Below, piece after piece: positions 16,801-28,800 of a DNA stretch of 64,000 nucleotides. The notes beneath the pieces were generated by a model. That model saw nothing but the letters and a program-made list of their open reading frames with translations. It searched no databases and was not told where the DNA came from. The position numbers and the translations under genes are program-made. The stretch lies in NCBI RefSeq assembly GCF_019443505.1, contig NZ_CP080377.1, positions 992,001-1,056,000 of the forward strand. The letters run 5' to 3'. Each line of letters opens with the position of its first letter. Position 1 is the first letter of the stretch. The stretch is from Janthinobacterium sp. PAMC25594 (GTDB lineage: Bacteria > Pseudomonadota > Gammaproteobacteria > Burkholderiales > Burkholderiaceae_D).

Positions 16801-19800
16801 ACGTTGCCGTCTGTCCGCCCGCACCCGTGGCGCCGGCGACGGCCGAACCGCTGAGCGCGCCAACATTGCCCACCTGCCCCGCATTGCCCGTCCCACTGGC
16901 GCCGTTCAATGTCCCCGTACCGCTGGCTGCCCCGGCGCCTGTCCCACCAGCAGCATTCACACCTGCAACGCTGCCAGGCGTGCCATTCACTGCCGTGTGC
17001 GTCACATTTGCATTGGTGGCACCGGTGGCGCTGGTGCCGCCATTGACTCCGCTCACTCCTGTCGATGACGGCGAGCTATAGGTCGCTTTTTCATATATCT
17101 GCTTGACGATGTCAGACGAACTCTTCTCGACAGGGTCGTAACGGTATGATCCCTTTGCCATACTCATGGCACCGCCGGTAGCCGATATTGGTCCATACAT
17201 AATATTTGTGACTGATCCGGACTCACGAAAATATGTCTGCAACCTCACTTCTGGAGCAAGCAGTGTCGTTCCCTCGACTTTCAGCACGCCGCCAGCAATG
17301 ACGTGACTCTGGTCGTTAAGGGCACTGCTGGCGTGAATCGTTATATTTCCGCCTGCCAGCAATTTTCCGGGATCTGTCTCAACGACCGTATCCTTGCGCG
17401 AGGTGCGGGTAAGCTCATATCTTTTGTAATCCCTCACGTTCATACCATTGACGACCAAGTGGTAGTAATCCCCCGTTTTATGTTCGTAGACTCCCGCAGC
17501 ACCCAGCCGATACCGCTTGCCTTCTTCTCCAGGGGTCATGCTCTCAAATTCCACGACGGATTCAGGTCCGCTATCGAGCGTCTCGATCCTGAAATGCGTA
17601 TTTAAATTTCGGAACTGACTCGCCCCCATCTCCAGATTCCCCAGCGCCTCGATCGTCGCGCTGGCATTCGTCACCGATCCCGCCCAGCCTGTGGCGATGC
17701 GGTTGCCGTCCAAATAGCCGCCGATGGCCATGTCGCCGCCGCTGAAGATCAGGCCGTGTTCGCGGTTGTTGAGTGTCGTCACGCCAATGTCGAGGCGGGT
17801 GCGCGCCGCGATGGTGGCCGCCACGCCGCCCTCCACGTCATTGTTGACGGTGCCGCCGGCGATGCTCAGATGGTCGCCATAGATGCGGCCCGTGCCCAGG
17901 TTGTTCAGCGTGCCGACGTTCAGTTCCGTGTTGATGCCGTCGATCACGCCGCGGTTGTTCAGCACGCCGCCGACGTTGACGCGCGTCGTGCCCGCATTGA
18001 TGTCGCCCGTGGCCGTGTTATCGAAATTGGCGGCACCCAGGGTCAGGGTGCTGCGCGCCTGGATCTTGCCTGCATTGGTCAGCAATCCGCCGATAGTGAT
18101 ACCGGCACTGCCATTGGCCATGATCTCGGCGCCCGCGTTCAGCGTGAAGTTGCCGGCCAGGTCCAGCGCCAGGTCTTGCTGCGACAACAGCTTGCCGTCG
18201 CCGCTCAGGCTGCCTGCGCGGATATCGGTGCGCAAACCACCGATGATGGTGCCGCCCGTGTTGGTGATGGCCAGGCCGCGGCCGGGGCCGTTATCCTGCA
18301 CGGAAGCCGTGCCGCCAGCACTGAGCATGCCCAGGGTATTATTGACGCTGCCTGCGCTGTTGATCGCCAGGTTGCCGTCCGCGCGCACCACACCCTGCAC
18401 ATTGCTGACATTGGCGCTGTTCAAGGTCACCTGCACGCCTTCGATACCCTGGTTCGCACCCAAGGTGCTGGCATTGTCGATGGTGCCGCCCGTCACGGTA
18501 ACGGCCGCGCCGGAACGGATCAAGCCTTGCTGGTTATTGATACTGCCGCCACCCGCGTTCAGGCCGATATTGCCCAGTACCTGGATTTGCCCGCCCTGGT
18601 TTTGCAAGCCGCTCAGGGCCAGGTCCAGCGCCGACTTGCCGACGATCTGGCCGCCGCGGTTGTCCAGCAGGCCCACGCTGCCCGTGATGTTGCCGGCCGC
18701 ACCCAGATAGCCGCCCGCATTGTTCCAGCTGCCCGTTTGCAGGGCTAATCCTGCGCCGCTGCTGATGCCGCCCGCGCTGCCCGGATGGCGCACGGCATAC
18801 GCGCCCGCATTGGTGTTGAGTAAAGCATTGCCGTGCGTATCGATGATCATGGCGCCGCCCGACTGCAGCAAGCCGCCATCGTTGTTCAGCAGCCCCGTCT
18901 GCAAGTTGACGGTGCCCGTGCCCGCCAAGGTGCCCTGGATGTTGTTGAAGGCCTGGCCATGCGTATCGAGCGTGACATTCACGCCCGCGATGGTGCCCAG
19001 CGCGTTCGACAGGCCGCCATTGCGCAGGATGATGTCGCCGCCCGACTGCATGGTGCCGCCGTCGTTGACGGTGGCGCCCGTGGACGTGACCGTCAACAGG
19101 CCCTGCACCGAGGCCAGCTTGCCGCCGGCGCTGTTGTCCACGCTGGCCGCGTTCACGCTCATATTGCCCGTGGCCGCCAGCATGCCGCCCGCATTGCTCA
19201 ATGCCTGCGCCACATTTGCCGTCAGCTGCCCGCCCGCCGTGGCGCTGCCGCCCTGGTTCAGCAGATTTCCCGCGCCCAGCACGACATTGCCGCCGCCGGC
19301 GATGGCGCCGCCATGGCTGTTGTCGAGCACATTATTTGCCGTGACCGTCAGGTTGGCCGTACCGGCCGCCTGCAGCTTGCCGCCCTGGTTATCGAGGCTT
19401 GGTGCGACGATATTCGTGTTGCCGTTGCTGGCGATGGTGCCGCCGCGGTTGTCCAGGCTGGTCGTCAGTTGAATGCTGGTGTCGCCTTTGCCCAGCTGCG
19501 TCAGGTTGCCGCCGCCATTGTCCAGGGTCGCGCCCGTCACGCTGATTTGCTGCGCGATGGTGCTGGCGTTGCGGTGGTCGATGGTGCCGGCCGTCACGAC
19601 CAGCGCGCCATTGCCCGTGATCTGTCCGCGCAAATCGTTCAGCTGGTTCGCTTGCAGACTCAAGGTGCCGCTGCCCGCATGCTCAATCTTGCCATCCGTA
19701 TTCGTCAGCGTACCCGCTTTCAGGCTCAGGTTGGCGCTGTTGACGGCGATCCGCCCGCCCGTGTTGTCCAGCACGCCCGCTGGCGATGTCAGGTCAATGG

Positions 19801-22800
19801 CCGTATTGCCGGCACCGGTCTGCACGATGCTGCCTTGCTGGTTGTTCAGGCTACCAACGCCAACGGCCAGCTGGCCGGCGCTGATATCGCCGCGCTGGTT
19901 GTTCCAGCCAGCTTGTCCAGATGTAATCGTCAGGGCGCCCGGCGTGGTGACCACGGCGCCGCTGGTGCTGACGTCGCCTGTTGTCGCCGTCAGGCTGATA
20001 CTGTTGGCGCTGCTGCGGCTGCCACCGAGGTCGACGCTGCCGCCGCGCAGGACGGCATTGCCTGCCGCCAGCACCTGTCCATGCGCGCCCAATGCCTGCA
20101 TCGTCGTGATCTGCAGATTGCCGCTCATCTGCAGGCTGCCGTCGGCCTTCACGCCCGCACCGATCAGGCTCGCTGCCCCGCTGTCAATACTCTTCGCGCT
20201 GATCGTGTTGTTGCCCTGGGCCAAGATCACGCCGGTATTTTCCAGCGCCCCCGTCACGGACAATACCTGCTCTGCGCCGGCAAACAGGCTGCCGCTGTTG
20301 CGCACGCTGCCCGCTGTCGTCGTCAGATTAGCGCTGGCAACGATGCTGCCCTGTGCATTGAGCAGCTCGTCCATCGTCAATTGCGCATTGCCGCCCGCCG
20401 CTTGCAGCTGGCCCAGGGTATTGTCCACCGTGCCGCCAGCCAAGGTCAGGTCGCGGCCGGCAATGATCACGCCGGAGGTATTATCCAGCTTGCCCGTCGC
20501 CGCCACATTGACATCTTGCGCAGACGCAATACGGCCATGATCGTTGAGCAAGGCGCCCGTTTCCACGCGCACATTGCCATTTGCCTCGATCTTGCCGCCG
20601 CTATTGTCCAGACGCGTGCTGGCCAGCACTGTCGCCGCGCTCGTGCCCAGCTGCGTGATTTGCCCCTGACGATTGTCGAGGATGCCGGCGGAAACGTTCA
20701 CCTGCTGCGCCAGCAGGCTGGCATTGCGGTGATCGAGGTAATTGGCCGCCACCTGCAACGCGCCATTACCCGTCAGCTGGCCCCGCTGGCCATACAGATT
20801 CGTGGCGCGGATCTCCAGCACGCCCTTGCCGGCATGTTCGATCTTGCCGTCAATATTCGTCAGGTCGCCCGCCTGCAGGCGCAGGTTGGCGCTGTTGACG
20901 GCGATGCGCCCGCCCGTATTGTCCAGCGCGCCCGTCTCGATGACGGTGTCGCCCGTGCCCGTCTGGATCAAGCTACCCTTGGCGTTGTCCAAGTTGGCCA
21001 CGCGCAAGGACAGTTGCCCCGCGCTCAGGCTGCCGCCCTGGTTCACCAATGCCTGGCCATTGGCGGCATTGGCCGTGATGGCCAGCAAACCATTGGTCGA
21101 CACGACGGCCTTGCTGGTCGTCACGTTGCCCGCCAGGGCCGTCAAGCCGATATGCGCCGCGCTGCTCTGGCTGCCGCCCACGTCGACCGACGCGCCCGTC
21201 ATTTGCAGCTGGCCGGCCGCCATGTTCTGGCCGCCAGCCTGCAAGACGCCACGGGCCGTCACCGTCAGGTCACCGGCCGAAGCAAAGCTGCCATCGGCGC
21301 GCATGCCGGCCGCCAACAGGCCGTTGCCGCTCAGACTGCCCGCCGTGATCATCGTATTGCCCAGGGCAGCCAGCGAACCCGTATTATTCAGCAAGCCACC
21401 GATGTCCAGGCTCTGGTTGCGTCCCGCATACAGCACGCCCGCGTTGAGCACGTCGCCGCTGACCTTGGCCGTGATATCGCTGCCCGCGCTGAGCGTGCCT
21501 TGTGCATTGCGCATGCTGGCCGCATCCAGGCGCAAGGCGCCAGTGCCCGCCTGCAGCAAGCCGCGCGTATTGTCGATGGCGCCGCCCAGGTGCAGATCGA
21601 TTGCGGCCGCGATCACGCCGTCTGTATTGACGAGTGTGCCGGTGCTGACGATGTCGGCGGACGTGGCCGAGGTGATCTTGCCTTTGGTGTTGTCCAGGCT
21701 GCCGGTCTGCACCGACAAGGTGCCATTGCCGGCCATCTCTCCATTTGCATTGTCCAGTTGGCCGGTAACGGCAACCGTCATGCCGCCCGCGCCCGTCTGC
21801 AGCAGATGGCCGCCACGGTTGCTCAGGCTGTCGGCCTGCACGTTCAAAGAACGGCCCGTGGTGGTGGAGTTGGCGTGATCAAACAAGCCGGCCTTCAGAT
21901 CGACGGCGCCATTGCCGATGATGCTGCCGCCGGCGCCCTGCAAGGTGGCCGCCGTGATGGCCAGGGTGCCGGCACCCGCATGCTCGATCTTGCCGCCCGC
22001 ATTCGTCAAGCTGGCCGCGCCCAGGGTCAGGTTCGCGCTATTGACGGCGATGCGCCCGGCGCTGTTGTCGAGATTGCCCGTCTGGATGACGGTATCGCCC
22101 GTGCCCGTCTGGATGACAGTGCCCTTGGTATTGTCCAGGTTACCCACGTGCAAATCGAGCTGTCCTGCCTGCAAAGTACCTTCCGTGTTGTGCAAAGTGG
22201 CATTGCTCGTGATGTTGAGCATGCCTGGCGTCGTCACGACCGCCTTGTTCGTACTGACGTCGCCCGTTGTTGCTGTCAGGCCAATGTTCGCGGCGCTGGT
22301 CTGGCTGCCGGCCAGATCCACGCTGGCGCCCGTCAGCGTCGCCTTGCCCGCAGCCAGGTTCTGGCCATGTGCGGCCAGCGCTTGTGTTGTGCTGATCGTT
22401 AGGTCACCATTTGTCCCCAGTTTGCCATCGGCCTGCATGCCGGCACCGAGCAGGCTGCTTGCGCTGCTGTCGAGGGTTTTCGCCGTGATGCTGTTGTTGC
22501 CTTGTGCCGCGATGACGCCCGTGTTGACGATGGCGCCTGTTGCGGTCAGGGCTTGATTCCCAGCCGCATACAGGCTGCCCGTGTTGTTCAGGCTGGCCAG
22601 TGTCGCGTTCAGGTTGGCGCCGGCAAACACGTTACCTGCGGTATTATTCAAGTTCGCCACATTCAAGGTGGCGTTGCCGGCCACGGCTTGCAATTGACCT
22701 TTAGTATTGTCGATATCGCCACCGGATAATGCCAGGTTGCGCCCAGCTGCCACCGTGCCTTCCGTATTGTCCAGGCTGCCCACTGCAAGCTCGGCATCCT

Positions 22801-25800
22801 GCGCCGCCACGATGCGGCCCTTGCTATTCAGTAATACCTGGGCTTTGACCAGCGCATCGCCATTGCCCTCAATCTTGCCGCCCGTGTTGTCGAACTGGCC
22901 CGTGGCCGCGACCCTCATCAAGCCGGCGCCCGTCTGCGCCAGGCTGCCGCTGCGGTTGTCCAGCGTGCCGGCGTTGAGCGTCAGCTGATTTGCTACCGTC
23001 GCCGCACTGCGGTGATCCAAGGTGGCAGCCGTGATGTCGACCTTGCCATTGCCCGTGATCTTGCCGAACTGGTTATTGAATTGCCCCGCGTTGATCGCCA
23101 GTACGCCAGCGCCCGCGTGTTCCAGCTTGCCATTGAGGTTCGTCAAGACCGTCGCGTTCAAGGCCAGATTAGCACTGTTGACGGCGATGCGGCCCGCCGT
23201 GTTGTCGAGTTTGCCGGTGGCAATGACGGTATCCCTGGTGCCCGTCTGCACGATCTCCCCGCTGGCGTTGTTCAGGTTAGCGACGTTCAGCTGCAGCTGA
23301 CCTGCCACCAACTGGCCCTGGCTGTTCACCAGAGATTGTCCATTATTCGCATTGGCCGTGATCGTCAGCAGATTGGTGGCCGAGATGACGGCTTTATTCG
23401 TCAGTACATCACCAGTATTTCCCGTGATGGCGATGTTGACCGCGCCCGTCTGGCTACCAGACAAATCAATGGCATCACCCTTTAGCACAGCGCTGCCAGC
23501 CGCCAGGTTCTGTCCGCTCGCCTGCAACACGCCATCGGCATTGATGGTGAGATCGCCTGCTGTGCCCAGGCTACCATCCGCTTTCACGCCAGCGCCCAGC
23601 AGGCCGCTGCTGGTCACTTTTGCAGCGGTAATATGGGTGTCGTTGACGGAAGCAATCGACCCGCTGTTGGTCAGCACACCGCCGACAGTCAGTTGCTGAT
23701 TGCGGCCCGCATACAACAGGCCCGCATTGTTCAGGTCACCGCTCACTTTCGCCGTCAGGTCCGTGCCGGCACTCACCGTACCTTGCTGGTTCAGCAAGGT
23801 CACAGCATCCAGACGCAATTTGTCCGCCTGCAAGACGCCGCGCGTGTTGTCGATATGCACGCCCCCCACATGCAAGTCGGCAGTCGCTGCCATCACGCCA
23901 TCCGTATTATTCAGCGCCCCCTTGCTGATGATGTCAGCCGATGCAGCCGAGGTGATGCGGCCCTTGCTGTTGTCCAGCACGCCCGCCTGCAAATTCAACG
24001 TCCCCGTGCCCGCATGCTCGATCTTGCCGTCCTTGTTCGTGACGCTGACGGCATCGATGTTCAGGTTCTGGCTGTTGACGGCGATGCGGCCGGCCGTATT
24101 GTCCAGATTGCCGGTGGCGATGTTCGTGTCACCCGTGCCCGTCTGCAAGATAGTGCCCTTGGCGTTGTCCAGATTGCCCACATGCAGATCGAACTGGCCC
24201 GCCTGCAAGGTACCTTCCGTGTTATGCAGAGAAGTGCCCGTTGTCACATTCAGCGTGCCCGCCGTTGTCACGACAGCCTTGTTCGTGTTGACATCGCCCT
24301 GGTTTGCCGTCAGGCCGATGTTGGCCGCGCTGGTCTGGCTGCCTGCCAGATCCACGTTACCGCCCGTCAGCGTCGCCTTGCCTGCAGCCAGATTCTGGCC
24401 ATGCGCAGCCAGCGCTTGCGCGGTATGGATCGTCAAGTCGCCACTTGTGCCCAGCTTGCCATCGGCTTGCATGCCGGCGCCGATCAAGCTGCTCGCGCTG
24501 CTGTCGAGGCTATTGGCCGTGAGGCTGGCATTGCCCTGGGCCGCGATCACGCCCGTGTTGGCAATGGCGCCTGTTGCAGTCAGGGATTGATTGCCGGCCG
24601 CATACAGACTGCCCGTGTTGTTCAAGGTATCGAGCGTAGTGGTCAGATTACCGCCGGCAAACACGCTGCCTGCCGCATTATTCAAATTCGCAGCGTTCAA
24701 GGTGGCGTTGCCCGCCACGGCTTGCAATTGACCTTTAGTATTGTCGATATCGCCACCGGATAATGCCAGGTTGCGCCCAGCTGCCACCGTGCCTTCCGTA
24801 TTGTCCAGACTACCCACGTTCAATGTGGCATCCTGCGCCGCCACGATGCGGCCCGTGCTGTTCAGCAAGGTGGTTGCCTTGACCAGCGCATTGCCATTGC
24901 CTTCGATCTTGCCGCCCGTGTTGTCGAGCTGGCCAGTAGCCGCCACCGTCATCAAGCCGGTGCCAGTCTGCGCCAGACTGCCGGCGCGATTGTCCAGCGT
25001 ACCGGCATTGACGGTCAGCTGATTTGCTACCGTCGTCGCACTGCGGTGATCCAAGGTGGCAGCCGTAATATCGAGCTTGCCATTGCCCGTGATCTTGCCG
25101 TGCTGGTTGTTGAATTGTCCTGCGTTAATCGCCAGGATGCCGGCGCCCGCGTGTTCCAGCTTGCCATTGATGTTCGTCAGCACCGTCGCATTCAAAGCCA
25201 GGTTAGCGCTGTTGACGGCGATGCGGCCGGCCGTGTTGTCCAGCTTGCCCGTGGTGATGACGGTGTCGCCCGTGCCCGTCTGCACGATCTCGCCGCTGGC
25301 GTTGTTCAGGTTGGCCACGTTCAGCTGCAACTGACCGCCCACCAGCTGGCCCTGGCTATTCACCAGCGACTGGGCGTTGTTTGCGTTGGCCGTGATCGCC
25401 AGCACGTTGCTGGCGGAAATCACTGCCTTGTTCGTCAGTACGTCGCCGCTGCGCGCGGTGATGGCGATATTCGCGGCGCCCGTCTGGCTGTTCGACAAAT
25501 CAATGGCATCACCCTTTAGCACAGCGCTGCCAGCCGCCAGGTTCTGTCCGCTCGCCTGCAACACGCCATCCGCATTGATGGTCAAGTCGCCTGTCGTACC
25601 CAGGCTACCATCCGCTTTCACGCCAGCGCCCAGCAGGCTGCTGCTGGTCACTTTGGCAGCGGTAATATGGGTGTCGTTGACGGAAGCAATCGACCCGCTG
25701 TTGGTCAGCACACCGCCGACCGTCAGTTGCTGGTTGCGGCCCGCATACAGCAGGCCCGCATTGTTCAAGTCTGCGCTGAGGCGCGCCGTCAGGTCCGTGC

Positions 25801-28800
25801 CAGCGCTCACCGTCCCCTGCTGGTTCAGCAAGGCCGCCGCATCCAGACGTAAATTGTCCGCCTGCAATACGCCGCGCGTGTTATCGATTTCAACACCCGT
25901 CAACTGCAGCGCCTGCGTGGCGGCAATCACGCCATCCGTATTTTTCAGCGCGCCCTTGCTGGCGATATCTGCCGAAGCAGCGGACGTGATGCGGCCCTTG
26001 CTGTTGTCCAGCACGCCCGCCTGTAGCTGCAGGCCGCCATTACCTGCAATGTTGCCACGCGTGTTGTCCAGCGTTTGCGCCACATCCACGCGCATCTGTC
26101 CTGGCCCCGTCTGCTGCAGGGTGCCGTCGCTATTGTCCAGCTGGCCGGCCTGCACTATTACCTGCTGCCCGGACGTGACTGCCTGGCGGTGATCGACTGT
26201 TTCCGCTTGGATATCGACTAAACCATTGCCCGTCACCTTGCCCCGTTCGCCATCGAAGCGCACCGCGTCGATGTTCAGGCGGCCGGTGCCCGCGTGCTCG
26301 ATGCTGCCGTCGCGGTTGTTCACCTTGTTGGCATGCAGCACCAGGTTCGCGCTGTTGACGGCGATGCGCCCGCCCGTGTTGTCCAGGGTACTGACTTGCA
26401 ATGCCGTGTCGCCATTGCCCGTCTGGATCAGGGTGCCGCTACGGTTGTCGAGCGATCCCATTGTGAGGTTCAGTTGCCCAGCGCTCAGGCTGCCGCGCAC
26501 GTTCGACAAGGCCTGGCTGCTGGCTGCTGCCGTCACGGACAGCAGGCCGGTGGTCGTCACCAACGCGTTATCGGTGACGACATTGCCCCCGCTGGCATTC
26601 AAATCAATGGCCGCGCCGCCCGTCTGGCTGCCGCTCAGGTCGATGACGGCAGCATGTATGCCGGTCTTGCCAGCGGCCAGGTTCTGACCGTGCGCACTGA
26701 TCGCTTGCCCAGCGGTCAGTTGCAACTGACCGCTGCCGACCAGGCTGCCGTCGGCGCGGATGCCCGCACCCAGCAAGCTGCCAGCGGTGCTGTCGATGCG
26801 GCTGGCGTCGATGCGGTTGTCGCCCTGCGCAGCGATCACGCCGCTATTGCTGACGGCGCCGCTCACCTGCAGCGCCTGGCTACCCGCCGCGTACAGGTTG
26901 CCACTATTGAGCACTTCGCTGGCCCGGGTGGCCAGGTTGGCACCGGAAAACACGCTGCCGGCCGTATTGTTCAACTTTGCGACCGTCAAGGCCGCATTGC
27001 CCGACAGCGCCTGGATCTGGCCGCGCGTGTTGTCGATGTCGCCACTGTCCAGGCGCAGTGTACGGCCCGCAGCCAGAGACGCCTCGGTGTTGTCCAGCAC
27101 GCCAGTCGACAGCGCCAGGTCCGTGCCCGAGACGATGCGGCCCTTCTGGTTTTGTATATTATTCGCCTGCACGCTCAAGGCGCCATTGCTTTCCAGCGCG
27201 CCACCGCGGTTGTCCAGCCCGCCGCGCATCTGCACGCGCGTGTCGCTCTGGCCGCTCTGCGCCAGGCTGCCGCCCCGGTTGTCCAGGGTAGTGGCGTCGA
27301 TGCTGAGCTGCCCTGCCACCGTGCGGGCATCGCGGTGGTCGATGTGTTCGCCGCTCAGCGCCATGGCGCCATTGCTGACAATGCTGCCGCGCTGCAAGTT
27401 GACTTGCGCCGCACCGATCTCCAGCGCGCCCGCGCCCGCATGCTGGATTTGGCCGTCCTGGTTGCTCAGGCTGGTGGCCTGCAGGCGCAAGGCCTGGCTA
27501 TTTGTGGCGATCACGCCGCGCGTATTGTCCACCCCCCCTGGCAAGCTGATGGCGAGATCACCGCTGCCCAGTTGCATGATCTGGCCGCCCACGTTCGACA
27601 AGTCGTGCGCATTCACGCCCAATTGCTGGCCAGTCAGCTGCGCCGCATCGCTGCGCACGGTCTGCGCCGCGTCCAGCTGCAGGCGGTCGCGCGCACTGAC
27701 CTGCGCGCGGCTGGCGTCGAGGTCGCCGGCACTGGCGCCCAGGCTGACGTTCCCGCCCGACACTTGCGCCCCAGCAAGGTCCAGCTGGCGCGCCGCCAGG
27801 CTGCTGTCTCCACCCGCGACCGCCGTGCCGTGCACGGCAATGGTGGCGCCAGCAGAAACGCTCAGCTTGCCGCTGACGGCCAAGGTATTGTCCAAATTCA
27901 AGCCAGCCGCCAGTACCGAACCAGCAGTGGCATCGATGCGCGCTGCCGCGCCCGTGGCTTGCACCTGGACATTGCCCTGGGCCGCAATCACGCCGCTGTT
28001 GGCGATATTGCCCTGGGCCTGCACCTGGCTGTCGCCGCCCGCATATACAGTGCCGCTGTTGGCCACGTCACCCGTAACGGCGATGCTCGTCTGGCTGCCG
28101 GCGCCTGCGGACTGGATATTGCCGCTATTGCTCAGCCAGCCATTCGATTGCAGCACCAGGTTGCCCGCCGTGGCCGCCAGCACGCCGGCGTTGCGCACGC
28201 CCAGGCCCGATTCCGTGCCGACCAGGGTGATCTTGCCCGCATACATGCCGCCCAGTTGCGCCACGTCCAGCGCATAGGCTGGAGCCGGACTCACGCCAGG
28301 CCCGCCACCCGTCACGCCATGCGCGGCATCGATCTGGTTCGCGCCCGTCACCACTTTCAATTCCTGCGCCCAGATGCCGCCATTGATCTGCGCGGCGCGC
28401 GCCAGGATCGCCGTGTAGTCGCTCAGCGAGGTGTCGAGTCCCCGTCCGTTGATGCTGACTACGCCGCGCTGCACCATGTAGCCGTCCAGGCTGCCATCGT
28501 TGAGCATCGGCGTGCCCGTCGTCAGCACGACGCGGCTGGCGTTGATGAAACCGCCGCCGTCGATGGCCACGCCGGCCGGGTTGGCGATGACGACTTCGGC
28601 CCGCTGGCCCGCCACCTCGACATAGCCGCGCAGCTGGCTCGGGTTGGCCGAATTGACTTCGTTGAGGATGACGCGCGCGCTGCCACCGGCCAGCCACGGA
28701 TTGCCCTGTACCCAGCCGCCCGTCTGCGTCTGCACGTTGCCGCAGCTGTTGTTGAGGATGGCGCCATTCGCCGTCACGTCGAACTGGCTGTAGGTATTGC

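Noticed and set aside
18833..22402. 1,189-codon open frame on the plus strand opposite cdiA, and several others there
   Set aside because: They mirror the repetitive GC-rich cdiA codons, have Arg/Ala/Gln-rich low-complexity translations, no ribosome-binding site and no recognisable domain.
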